DNA of 10,730 bases from Porphyrobacter sp. UBA7686 (GTDB lineage Bacteria > Pseudomonadota > Alphaproteobacteria > Sphingomonadales > Sphingomonadaceae), in assembly GCA_002482865.1 (NCBI GenBank), contig DLGU01000014.1:22598-33327 (forward strand). The letters are read 5' to 3'. The notes below the pieces were generated by a model that saw only the letters and a list, made by a program, of their open reading frames with translations, did not search any database and was not told the origin of the DNA. The translations under genes and the position numbers were made by a program. Shown here piece by piece: positions 1-6,272 of this stretch. Position 1 is the first letter of the stretch. Each line of letters begins with the position of its first letter.

Positions 1-923
1 CGCAGCCAGCGCAGCATGTAGATCCAGCCGAACGGGAACAGCTTGCCTTTGATCTTCGCCAGCGCGTCGTTCACATCGGGGAAGGTGAGCATGAAGGCGA
101 CCGGGCGCCCGTCCACCTCAACGATCACGTTCAATTCCTCATGGATGATCGCACGCAGTTTCTTGCCGGCATAGGCGACCTCAGCCGGGGTGAAGGGGAC
201 AAAGCCCCAATTGTCCGACCAGGCATCGTTGAGGATCGCCAGAATGGTCGCGACCTCTTCATCCCAGCGGCTCTTGTCGACCCGGCGCAGATTGATCCGC
301 GGGTTGCGCTTGCCGGTCTGGACGAGCCGGTCCACCAGCGGGCCGAACCCGCTCGTGATGTCGAGATCATAGGTGTAGAGCGTCTTGGCGCGGGTAAAGC
401 CCGACGCCTCGATCCAGCCGGCGTAATGCGCCGGGTGGTGGCCCATCAGCAGCATCGGCGGGTGATCCTGCCCGCTGACCAGCAGGCCAGGCTCCTCCCA
501 GATCGACAGGGAGATCGGGCCGAGCACGCGGGTCATCCCCCGCTCCGCCAGCCATGCCTCGGCAGTGGTCAGCAGAGCGCGGGCAACATCTTCGTCCTCG
601 GCATCGAAATAGCCGAAGAAGCCGGTGCCGGGGCCAAATCCCTGCTCGGCCGGCATGGCGAGCGCGAGTTCATCAATATGTGCCGCAATCCGCCCAACGG
701 GCTTGCCGCGGCGGTGCGCGATGAACAGCTGCACCCGCGCGTGGCCGAAGAACGGGTTCTTGGCCGGATCGACCAGTTCGATCTGTTCGGAGCGGATTTG
801 CGGGACGAAATGCTCCAGCCGATCCGAAAAAGCACGGCCGAGATCAACGAAAGCCGCCCGCCCGCGCTTGTCGCTGACCGGCACGATCTCTATCTCTGCT
901 GTCTTGGCCGCCACATCCGTCAC
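1..923 (-). CDS. GNAT-fold N-acyltransferase, partial (C-terminus outside window)
   Basis: The frame is open on the minus strand from a GTG at 923 to the left edge, giving 307 complete codons. The start was chosen because GAGGA lies 7 nt upstream of this GTG, and an in-frame TGA closes the frame further upstream. Recognisable stretches in order are DPAKNPFFGHARVQLF, GPGTGFFGYF, RVLGPISLSIWEEPG, ILNDAWSDNWGFVPFT and GRPVAFMLTFPD near the end. They match a family of about 380 residues related to E. coli YghO, often annotated only as hypothetical protein or, misleadingly, dATP pyrophosphohydrolase. It has an acyltransferase GNAT fold. As I recall, bacterial ceramide synthase of Caulobacter belongs to this group, which would suit a sphingolipid-producing sphingomonad, but that assignment is inference. 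It diverges from the desaturase gene. Family membership is confident; substrate is not. Confidence 0.85.
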   Translation of the reverse strand, partial: MTDVAAKTAEIEIVPVSDKRGRAAFVDLGRAFSDRLEHFVPQIRSEQIELVDPAKNPFFGHARVQLFIAHRRGKPVGRIAAHIDELALAMPAEQGFGPGTGFFGYFDAEDEDVARALLTTAEAWLAERGMTRVLGPISLSIWEEPGLLVSGQDHPPMLLMGHHPAHYAGWIEASGFTRAKTLYTYDLDITSGFGPLVDRLVQTGKRNPRINLRRVDKSRWDEEVATILAILNDAWSDNWGFVPFTPAEVAYAGKKLRAIIHEELNVIVEVDGRPVAFMLTFPDVNDALAKIKGKLFPFGWIYMLRWL

Positions 924-1020
924 GCAACCATCCTCGTATTTGCTTTCAATCAAGGTGTCTGTGTCGCGCCCGGGCCATTGACGCAAGGCTATCGATCACT
1001 GTCACCAACAACCCGCGTTT

Positions 1021-1052
1021 GGCTCGGCCCCCGAATTGGGGTAGGGCGAGCC
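1021..1052 (+). promoter_or_regulatory. GC-rich hairpin in the leader of the desaturase gene
   Basis: GGCTCG (1021-1026) pairs exactly with CGAGCC (1047-1052). Inside it CCCC (1029-1032) pairs with GGGG (1038-1041) around a GAATT loop. The hairpin ends 2 nt before the AGGA at 1055-1058 that serves as the desaturase ribosome binding site. No T-run follows, so it is not an intrinsic terminator. It could affect ribosome access or mRNA stability; no function is shown. The rest of the 145-bp divergent gap holds no convincing promoter that I can see. Confidence 0.4.
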
Positions 1053-1068
1053 TCAGGATTTGCCGAAA

Positions 1069-2148
1069 ATGACCATGCACCAGACCATCCACCCCCAGCC
1101 CGCGAGGGCCACACGCGTCCAGTTCATGGTCGAGGATGACAAGGCGATGCTGCGCGCCGCGCGCGACCTGACCAAGGGTTTGGGTGAGGCGAAGCCCGCG
1201 ATTTATTGGACTGATATGCTGGTATCGGCGGGCGTGGGCTATGCCGGGATCGCGGTGGCGATTGTGTCGGGCAGTCTCGGCGTGAAGATTGCCGCCGGTC
1301 TGGTGGCTGCGCTGGCGCTCTACCGCGCGCTGATGTTCATTCACGAGCTCACGCACATCCACCGCGATGCGCTGCCCGGGTTTCGCACCGGCTGGAACCT
1401 CCTCGTCGGCATTCCGATGCTGACGCCGAGCTTCATGTATGAAGGCGTCCACACGATCCACCACAAGCGCACGCAATATGGCACGGTGGAAGATCCCGAA
1501 TACCTGCCGCTCGCGCTGATGAAGCCGTGGAGCCTGCCGCTGTTTGTGCTGGTGGCGATGCTGCTGCCGGTGGCGCTGATCGTGCGCTTCGGGGTGCTCT
1601 ATCCGATGGGCCTGATCATCCCGCCGCTGCGTACGTTCACGTGGGAGCGGTTCTCGTCGCTGTCGATCAACCCTGAGTTCCGCCGCAAGGCGCCCGAGGG
1701 TGATTTTGCAGGCCGGGTACGCTGGCAGGAAGCGGGTGCGAGCCTGTGGGCTGTGGCGCTGATTGCTTCGGTCTTCGTGTTCGGCTGGCAGCCGCTGGCG
1801 ACAGCGCTGGCGATCCTGTCACTCGCCGCGGTGCTCAACCAGTTGCGCACGCTGGTTGCCCACCTGTGGGAGAACGAAGGCGAGGCGATGACGGTGACCG
1901 CGCAGTTCCTCGACAGCGTCAATGTGCCCCCGCCGGGGCTGGCGGCGGAGATCTGGGCGCCTGTCGGTCTGCGCTATCACGCGCTGCATCACCTGATGCC
2001 TTCGATGCCATACCATGACCTGCCCGAAGCGCACCGCCGCCTGGCGCGCGAGTTGGGGACCGGTTCGACCTATGAAGGCGCGAACCATCCCGGGATGCTG
2101 ACGCTGGTGGGCCGGATCGCGAAGAGCACGATGGGGACGCGGGCATAA
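1069..2148 (+). CDS. Membrane fatty acid desaturase (di-iron, three histidine boxes)
   Basis: The protein has 359 residues from the ATG at 1069, which has AGGA 10 nt upstream; an in-frame TTG at 1060 lies too close to that site. Residue numbers here count from 1069. The histidine boxes of the membrane di-iron desaturase superfamily are all present: HELTH (about 92-96), HTIHH (128-132) and HALHH (304-308). A further histidine lies in the segment TLVAHLWENEGE. Hydrophobic segments lie near residues 52-87, 155-185 and 226-255, consistent with an inner-membrane enzyme with the boxes on the cytoplasmic side. The family introduces double bonds into acyl chains, using O2 and an electron donor. Substrate and position of the double bond cannot be read from sequence. 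It diverges from the N-acyltransferase gene and converges on the next gene with a 10-bp gap. Confidence 0.88.
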   Translation: MTMHQTIHPQPARATRVQFMVEDDKAMLRAARDLTKGLGEAKPAIYWTDMLVSAGVGYAGIAVAIVSGSLGVKIAAGLVAALALYRALMFIHELTHIHRDALPGFRTGWNLLVGIPMLTPSFMYEGVHTIHHKRTQYGTVEDPEYLPLALMKPWSLPLFVLVAMLLPVALIVRFGVLYPMGLIIPPLRTFTWERFSSLSINPEFRRKAPEGDFAGRVRWQEAGASLWAVALIASVFVFGWQPLATALAILSLAAVLNQLRTLVAHLWENEGEAMTVTAQFLDSVNVPPPGLAAEIWAPVGLRYHALHHLMPSMPYHDLPEAHRRLARELGTGSTYEGANHPGMLTLVGRIAKSTMGTRA

Positions 2149-2158
2149 GCGCCCAGCT

Positions 2159-2671
2159 TCAATCCAGAAAACAGATCATCGCGCAGCGGCGGTCGGCGGG
2201 CAGGCCGTCGTCCACCTCGTTCGCGAGTTCCCCGGCGAGGCGCGGATGGGCGTCGATGGCGGTCAGCTCCTCAAAGCCCAGACGCGCGTAGAACGGGCCG
2301 TTCCAAGCCAGATCGCGGAAGGTCGTCAGGGTCAGCGCTCTGAACCCGGTGTTGCGCGCGTCGATCATCGCGGCGCGCACCAGCCCGGCCCCGATGCCGC
2401 GCCGCTGGTACGCCGGGGCGACGTCCATTTCCCAGATGTGGAGTTCGCGGCTGAAGGGTTCGGCCACCAGAAACCCCGCCATCGCCTCGCCGACATGGGC
2501 GACAAGGCTGTGACCCTTGCGGATCAGGCGAGCAAAGTCAGCCGGGTTGCGGGTGACAGTCGGATCAATCCCCGGCTCCCCTGCAAAGACGACTGCCGCT
2601 GCGCGCTCGATCTCCGGCATCGCTTCGGCGTCGCCCGCGCGCGCGAGCCGGAGCGACCACTGACCCCTCAC
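2159..2671 (-). CDS. GNAT family N-acetyltransferase
   Basis: A 170-residue single-domain GNAT protein. Motif A, which binds the pyrophosphate of acetyl-CoA, is seen as MDVAPAYQRRGIGAGL (about 82-97; Q89, R91, G92, G94). Motif B follows as NGPFYARLGFEEL (124-136), with a Tyr in the position of the usual general acid. The N-terminus LRLARAGDAEAM is also typical. The start is the GTG at 2671, whose last two bases lie in the TGA stop of lptG (GTGA overlap), so translation is probably coupled to lptG. The acetylated substrate cannot be inferred; the family covers small molecules and protein N-termini. A functional link with lipopolysaccharide transport is not implied, because such riders on lpt operons are usually incidental. 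Confidence 0.88.
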   Translation of the reverse strand: MRGQWSLRLARAGDAEAMPEIERAAAVVFAGEPGIDPTVTRNPADFARLIRKGHSLVAHVGEAMAGFLVAEPFSRELHIWEMDVAPAYQRRGIGAGLVRAAMIDARNTGFRALTLTTFRDLAWNGPFYARLGFEELTAIDAHPRLAGELANEVDDGLPADRRCAMICFLD

Positions 2672-3771
2672 TCTTCGGTCCGGATCAGCACCGTCTCGCC
2701 GAGCAGCAGGAACAGCACGAACGGCGCCCAGGCCGCAAGCAGCGGGGGGTAACCGCCGAAGCTACCCATCGCCAGCGCGGCATTGTCGACCACGAAATAG
2801 GCAAACCCCAGCGCCATCCCGATGATCGCGCGCACGAACAATTGGCCCGACCGTGCCAGCCCGAAGGCAGCAATCGAGCCCAATAGCGGCATCAACAGCG
2901 CCGACAGCGGCCCAGACAGACGGTGCCACCACTTGGCGCGCATCTCGTCCGTGTTACGGCCCGCCGCTGCATAGGTGTCGATACTGTGCGACAGCTCCCA
3001 GAAACTTTGCGCGTCGGGATCGATCGACTGCAGCATGATCCGGTCAGGGGTGAGGGTCTGGCCCACCACGACTGCGGCCGGACGTTCGGTAACCGCACCG
3101 GCGACGTCGAACTTCACCGGGTTTTCCAGCCGCCAGCCGGGGCCGGCATAGGTCGCGCGGGCGCTGCGGATCTGTTCGCGGATGATCCCGCCGGGCGCGC
3201 GGGCGTACCAGGTCACGCCGGTCAGCACGATGTTTTCGCCCGTCCCTGTCAGGGTCGCAGCGGTGAGAATATTGTCGCCATCGATGAGATAGACGCTCGA
3301 TCGCACTCCGCCGGTCTGCGCGGGCGGGATCGGGCCATATTCGGCGCTCTCCCACGCCTTCAGCGTCGCATTGGCGCGTGTGACGACCCGCTCGTTGAAG
3401 GCGAAGCTCCCCAGTGACACCAACGCTGCGGTCAACAGTAGGGGCGAGAGCACCTGATGCGCCGATAGCCCCGCCGCCTTCATCGCCACCACTTCGCTGT
3501 TCTGGTTCAGCGTCACCAACGTGATCAGCGTCGCCAGCAGCACCGAATAGGGCAGGAAGCGGGAAACCAGCTGCGGCAGGCGCAGACCCGCATATTGCAG
3601 GATCTCAGCCTGTCCGTTGCCCGGCGCGGCGAGGATCTTGCCTGTCGCCGACAGCAGGTCGAGCGCGAGCAGCACCAGGACCAGCATGACGAGCACTGCA
3701 AGGATGCGCACCACGAACATCTTCGCCAGATAGATCGTCAGCGTGCGCGAGGGGAAGAAGTCGAGCTGCAT
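2668..3771 (-). CDS. lptG: Lipopolysaccharide transport permease LptG
   Basis: A 367-residue protein of the LptF/LptG (YjgP/YjgQ) family. With LptF and the LptB ATPase dimer it forms the inner-membrane LptB2FG transporter, which extracts lipopolysaccharide and passes it to LptC. Hydrophobic segments lie at about 18-40, 66-88 and 107-126, then a periplasmic beta-jellyroll region at about 130-280, then C-terminal segments at about 286-306, 312-334 and 343-363. The motif NQNSEVVAMKAAGLS (89-103) is the family's cytoplasmic coupling-helix region that contacts LptB. The ATG at 3771 lies 6 bp after the lptF stop, with TAGGCGG just upstream. LptF and LptG are paralogues. The LptG call rests on the order (second of the pair) and on the FFPSRTLTIYLAKMF start, which fits LptG better than LptF. 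Confidence 0.93.
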   Translation of the reverse strand: MQLDFFPSRTLTIYLAKMFVVRILAVLVMLVLVLLALDLLSATGKILAAPGNGQAEILQYAGLRLPQLVSRFLPYSVLLATLITLVTLNQNSEVVAMKAAGLSAHQVLSPLLLTAALVSLGSFAFNERVVTRANATLKAWESAEYGPIPPAQTGGVRSSVYLIDGDNILTAATLTGTGENIVLTGVTWYARAPGGIIREQIRSARATYAGPGWRLENPVKFDVAGAVTERPAAVVVGQTLTPDRIMLQSIDPDAQSFWELSHSIDTYAAAGRNTDEMRAKWWHRLSGPLSALLMPLLGSIAAFGLARSGQLFVRAIIGMALGFAYFVVDNAALAMGSFGGYPPLLAAWAPFVLFLLLGETVLIRTEE

Positions 3772-3777
3772 CGCCGC

Positions 3778-5019
3778 CTACTCTGCCGGAGCCGTTTGAG
3801 GCGCAGGCCCCACTGCGCGCGGGCGGCGGCGCGAGAACAGCTTCCTCACCCGCTTCGACAGCTTGGCAAAGGCCATCTCCAGTGCGCCGATCGCCTGCCC
3901 GCCGGGGACATAGGCGACGCGGTAATACATCCAGATGATCAGCCCCGCGAACAGCACGAAGGGCACCCAGAAGGCGAGGATCGGATCAAGCCGGCCGAGC
4001 GAGGCGACATCCTCGCCGTATTGGTTGATCTTGTGATAGGCGACCACCATCACGATCGACACGAATACCCCCAGCGCACTGGTGGATCGTTTGGGCGGGA
4101 TCGCCAGCGCCACTGCCAAGAGCGGCATCAGGAACATCATCACGATCTCGACCAGCCGAAAATTGAAGCTGGCGACACTGGCGTCACGCTGATCGGGCGC
4201 GCTGTCGCGGCTCCAGCCCATCTTGAGCAGTTCGGGCAGGATATATTCTCGCGTCGCATCACCGCGCGCGCGGAATTTCTCGATCGCGGGCAAATCGATA
4301 GGCAGGTCGTGGCGGCTGAAACTCAGCACGCGCGGGGTCTGGCCCTGCATCCCGGTGTCCTGAATAATCGTGCCTTCGGTCAGGCGCAGGATGATCGTAT
4401 CGGGATTGTCGCGGGTGGAAAGGAATGCCCCCTCGCGCGCGGAGATTGACAGCACTTGCCCCTTGGCATTGGCGACGCGGGCGAAGATGCCTATCAGCCG
4501 GCGGCCGTCATCCTCGCTCTCCTCGATCCGCAGTGCCATGCGGTCGGCAATGGTGGTGAACTCACCGACCTTGATCGAAGCCCCGAGCGCGCCGGAGCGA
4601 AGTTCGTACTCCATCTGCTCGTAGTAATAGCGGCTGATTGGCTGGATGTAGAACACCAGCGCGATGTTGAGCGCGACCATCACCAGCGTGATGAGATAGG
4701 GCATCCTGAGCAGCCGGTTATACGACAGCCCGACCGCGCGCATCGTATCAAGCTCGGAGGATGTCGCCAGTTTGCGGAACGCCAGCAACACGCCCAGCAG
4801 CAGCCCCAAGGGGATCGCAAGGCTCGCATATTCGGGGATCAGCGCGCCCAGCATCTTGAACACCACGCCCACCGGCCCGCCTTCGACCGCGACGAAATCG
4901 AACAATCGCAGCATCTTGTCGAGCGTCAGCAGCGATGCGGCAAGCGCAAACACGCCCAGCATCGGTACGATGACCAGCCGCAGGATATAGCGGTCTATGC
5001 TGGGGATCATGTTGAACAA
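3778..5019 (-). CDS. lptF: Lipopolysaccharide transport permease LptF
   Basis: Up to 413 residues. The protein has three N-terminal membrane segments (about 13-33, 54-82, 104-125), a periplasmic domain (about 130-280) and three C-terminal segments (288-308, 315-330, 344-366). SSELDTMRAVGLSYNRLLR (87-105) is the coupling-helix region facing LptB. The PSIDRYILRL start is typical of LptF. A strongly basic tail (388-401, rich in Lys and Arg) ends in a Pro/Ala-rich stretch and is probably cytoplasmic. Two starts compete. A TTG at 5019 has GGAAAG 6 nt upstream and is used here; an ATG at 5010 lacks a clear ribosome binding site and would give 410 residues. LptF partners LptG from the next gene; lptB and lptC are not in the window. 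Confidence 0.93.
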   Translation of the reverse strand: MFNMIPSIDRYILRLVIVPMLGVFALAASLLTLDKMLRLFDFVAVEGGPVGVVFKMLGALIPEYASLAIPLGLLLGVLLAFRKLATSSELDTMRAVGLSYNRLLRMPYLITLVMVALNIALVFYIQPISRYYYEQMEYELRSGALGASIKVGEFTTIADRMALRIEESEDDGRRLIGIFARVANAKGQVLSISAREGAFLSTRDNPDTIILRLTEGTIIQDTGMQGQTPRVLSFSRHDLPIDLPAIEKFRARGDATREYILPELLKMGWSRDSAPDQRDASVASFNFRLVEIVMMFLMPLLAVALAIPPKRSTSALGVFVSIVMVVAYHKINQYGEDVASLGRLDPILAFWVPFVLFAGLIIWMYYRVAYVPGGQAIGALEMAFAKLSKRVRKLFSRRRPRAVGPAPQTAPAE

Positions 5020-5076
5020 GAGCGGCTTTCCGTCGTTTGCGTGCAGGCCATAGCGATGCAGCGCCCCCGCGTCATG

Positions 5077-5092
5077 CCCCCAATTCTGGGGG
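5077..5092. other. Short GC hairpin between the DUF427 gene and lptF
   Basis: CCCCCA (5077-5082) pairs with TGGGGG (5087-5092) across an ATTC loop. It lies in the 109-bp gap between the DUF427 stop and the lptF start. No U-run follows on either strand, so it is not a standard intrinsic terminator. It might mark a processing or attenuation point before lptF. I see no clear promoter in the rest of this gap, so lptF may be read through from clpS or have a promoter too weak to recognise. Confidence 0.3.
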
Positions 5093-5128
5093 AAGGTCGA
5101 TGAGCGCCAGATTTACCGCAAAACCGCT

Positions 5129-5635
5129 CTACCAGAACCGGCTGCCGGGTATGCCCTTGAACGGGCCCGCCTCGCGCGCGGTGATCCAGCCGCCATAGAA
5201 GCCGCCGGGCTGCGGGGTGATCTGTTCGCCATCGATCAGCACAGCATCGAACGGCGTCGCATAGAAGGCGATGTGATCCTTGATGCTGGCAAAGGCAGGC
5301 GTGGGGGCGGGGTAGCTCCACGCCGTGGCCGCAACCGTCTCGGTGCCGATCACCACATCCCAATAGACCGCTTGGCCTTTCCATTCGCAGATCGAGCGGG
5401 CCGGGTTGGGCCGCAGGCGCGCCATCGCGATGTCGGATTGCGGAATGTAGTAGGTGGGTGGGTGGCTGGTTTCCAGGGTGCGCCACGCCCCGCGCGTGTC
5501 GGCGATCACCACATCGCGCTGAACGATACGGATATGCCGCGATGTCGGTTCACAGATCGGAGGGCGGGGGTAGTCCCACACGCTTTCCTGCCCCGGCAGC
5601 AGCGGATCGGGATCGGGATCGTGCGGCTGGCGCAT
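5129..5635 (-). CDS. DUF427 domain-containing protein
   Basis: 168 residues from the ATG at 5635. An in-frame TTG at 5659 would overlap clpS by 14 bp and add 8 residues. Diagnostic stretches of the DUF427 family are ESVWDYPRPP (17-26), ETSHPPTYYIP (55-65), CEWKGQAVYWDV (83-94), AWSYPAPTPAF (105-115), IKDHIAFY (118-125) and the C-terminal IDGEQITPQPGGFYGGWIT (134-152). The WDYPRP and WSYPAP segments resemble each other, suggesting two related half-sites. The family is small, soluble and of unknown function; the conserved Trp, Glu and Lys residues hint at a binding pocket but nothing more can be said. It starts 10 bp after the clpS stop with only a weak ribosome binding site, so it is probably co-transcribed with clpS. 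Confidence 0.85.
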   Translation of the reverse strand: MRQPHDPDPDPLLPGQESVWDYPRPPICEPTSRHIRIVQRDVVIADTRGAWRTLETSHPPTYYIPQSDIAMARLRPNPARSICEWKGQAVYWDVVIGTETVAATAWSYPAPTPAFASIKDHIAFYATPFDAVLIDGEQITPQPGGFYGGWITAREAGPFKGIPGSRFW

Positions 5636-5645
5636 GGCCTGCCGG

Positions 5646-6083
5646 TCAGGCTTTCTCAAGCGTGCATTGCAGCGGGTGCTGGTTCTGGCGGGCGAAGTCC
5701 ATCACCTGATTGACCTTGGTTTCGGCCACTTCGTAGGTGAAAATTCCGCAGACGCCCACGCCGCGCTGGTGGACGTGGAGCATCACGCGGGTGGCCTGTT
5801 CCAGATCCATCCCGAAGAAGCGCTTCAGCACCAGCACCACGAATTCCATCGGCGTGTAGTCGTCGTTGAGCATCAGCACCTTGTACTGGCTCGGCTTCTT
5901 GGCCTTGGCGCGGGTCTTGGTGGCGACCCCGACCTGATCCTTGCCATCGCCGTCCCCATCCTTGCCATCGCCGTCCCCATCCTTGCCAGCGCCGCCATCC
6001 TCGTCATTCGCGCGCAGGGGCAGGACAAGCGGCGCGTGCGGCTCGACCATGGCGGCGAGGGGAGGGAAGGACAGGTTCGGCAT
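5646..6083 (-). CDS. clpS: ClpS, N-degron adaptor of the ClpAP protease
   Basis: 145 residues. ClpS binds proteins with destabilising N-terminal residues (Leu, Phe, Tyr, Trp) and hands them to ClpA for degradation by ClpP. The core (about 64-145) aligns closely with E. coli Clp[19 protein letters not shown] holds the N-degron pocket residues N73, D74, D75 and M79; LMLHVHQRG holds the pocket H105; and [27 protein letters not shown] closes the domain. The N-terminal extension is unusual: about 60 residues rather than about 25, with an acidic Gly/Asp/Lys repeat (34-49) and then a basic linker (TKTRAKAKK). The ATG at 6083 has GGAGG 3 nt upstream. This is the first gene of the minus-strand run clpS, DUF427, lptF, lptG, GNAT. 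Since the ClpS N-terminus engages ClpA, the extension could alter delivery. Confidence 0.95.
   Translation of the reverse strand: MPNLSFPPLAAMVEPHAPLVLPLRANDEDGGAGKDGDGDGKDGDGDGKDQVGVATKTRAKAKKPSQYKVLMLNDDYTPMEFVVLVLKRFFGMDLEQATRVMLHVHQRGVGVCGIFTYEVAETKVNQVMDFARQNQHPLQCTLEKA
5937..5988 (-). repeat. 21-bp tandem repeat inside clpS (about 2.5 copies)
   Basis: The stretch repeats exactly with a 21-bp period: 5937-5967 is identical to 5958-5988. A degenerate third unit continues to about 6000. In the clpS frame each unit encodes DGDGDGK, giving an acidic, flexible linker of about 16 residues. Because 21 is a multiple of 3, gain or loss of a unit by slippage would keep the reading frame, so copy number may differ between strains. 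Confidence 0.9.
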
Positions 6084-6135
6084 GAACCTCCATTATGGGA
6101 AAGGCACGCGCGTGTGCAAGCGGTTGGTTGGATTC

Positions 6136-6166
6136 ATTTGGCGTCGGCCATGTAGGCTCGCCAAAT
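6136..6166. promoter_or_regulatory. Inverted repeat upstream of clpS, possible operator
   Basis: ATTTGGCG (6136-6143) and CGCCAAAT (6159-6166) are perfect 8-bp inverted arms with 15 nt between them. The element lies 53 bp upstream of the clpS start, and its distal arm overlaps the T-tract of the phasin terminator. The arm spacing would suit a dimeric regulator binding about two helical turns apart, or a second weak hairpin after the terminator. No regulator can be named. Confidence 0.35.
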
Positions 6167-6201
6167 AGAAAGGGCCGGCCAGACGCTGGTCTGGCCGGCC
6201 C
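6163..6201 (-). terminator. Intrinsic terminator of the phasin transcript
   Basis: A perfect 13-bp stem (6172-6184 with 6189-6201, GC-rich, GGGCCGGCCAGAC on the plus strand) encloses a 4-nt loop. Read on the minus strand it is followed by TTTCTATTT (6171 down to 6163). This is a classic Rho-independent terminator about 70 nt after the phasin stop codon, and it separates the PHA genes from clpS. Confidence 0.85.
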
Positions 6202-6272
6202 GCGCTTTTCAGCGCTCTTTCGTGAACCGGGTTGGGAGAGAGGAGAGAGGCCCGGCTCAGAAACTTTTTGGC
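6163..6272 (-). ncRNA. Structured phasin 3' UTR, candidate 3'-UTR-derived small RNA
   Basis: Between the phasin stop and the end of its terminator, the RNA can fold into three consecutive hairpins. First, CCGGG (6255-6251) pairs with CCCGG (6231-6227) around a 19-nt loop, CCUCUCUCCUCUCUCCCAA. Second, GCGCU (6215-6211) pairs with AGCGC (6206-6202) around a GAAA tetraloop of the GNRA type. Third comes the 13-bp terminator stem. A CU-rich loop complementary to Shine-Dalgarno sequences, followed by a strong terminator, resembles the CCUCC-loop small RNAs known in other alphaproteobacteria. Release as a separate RNA by processing is inference; no separate promoter was seen. Confidence 0.35.

Noticed and set aside
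978..1000. TTGACG at 978-983 as the -35 of the desaturase promoter
   Set aside because: No acceptable -10 hexamer lies 16-18 nt downstream.
141..1139. Long plus-strand open frame of about 330 codons opposite the N-acyltransferase gene
   Set aside because: It is antisense to a gene with clear family motifs, and its translation is Arg/Pro/Ala-rich without recognisable domains; this is a typical shadow frame in GC-rich DNA.
5940..5981. Tandem repeat as a CRISPR or minisatellite unrelated to genes
   Set aside because: There are only about 2.5 adjacent 21-bp units with no spacers, and the unit is in frame within clpS, coding DGDGDGK.
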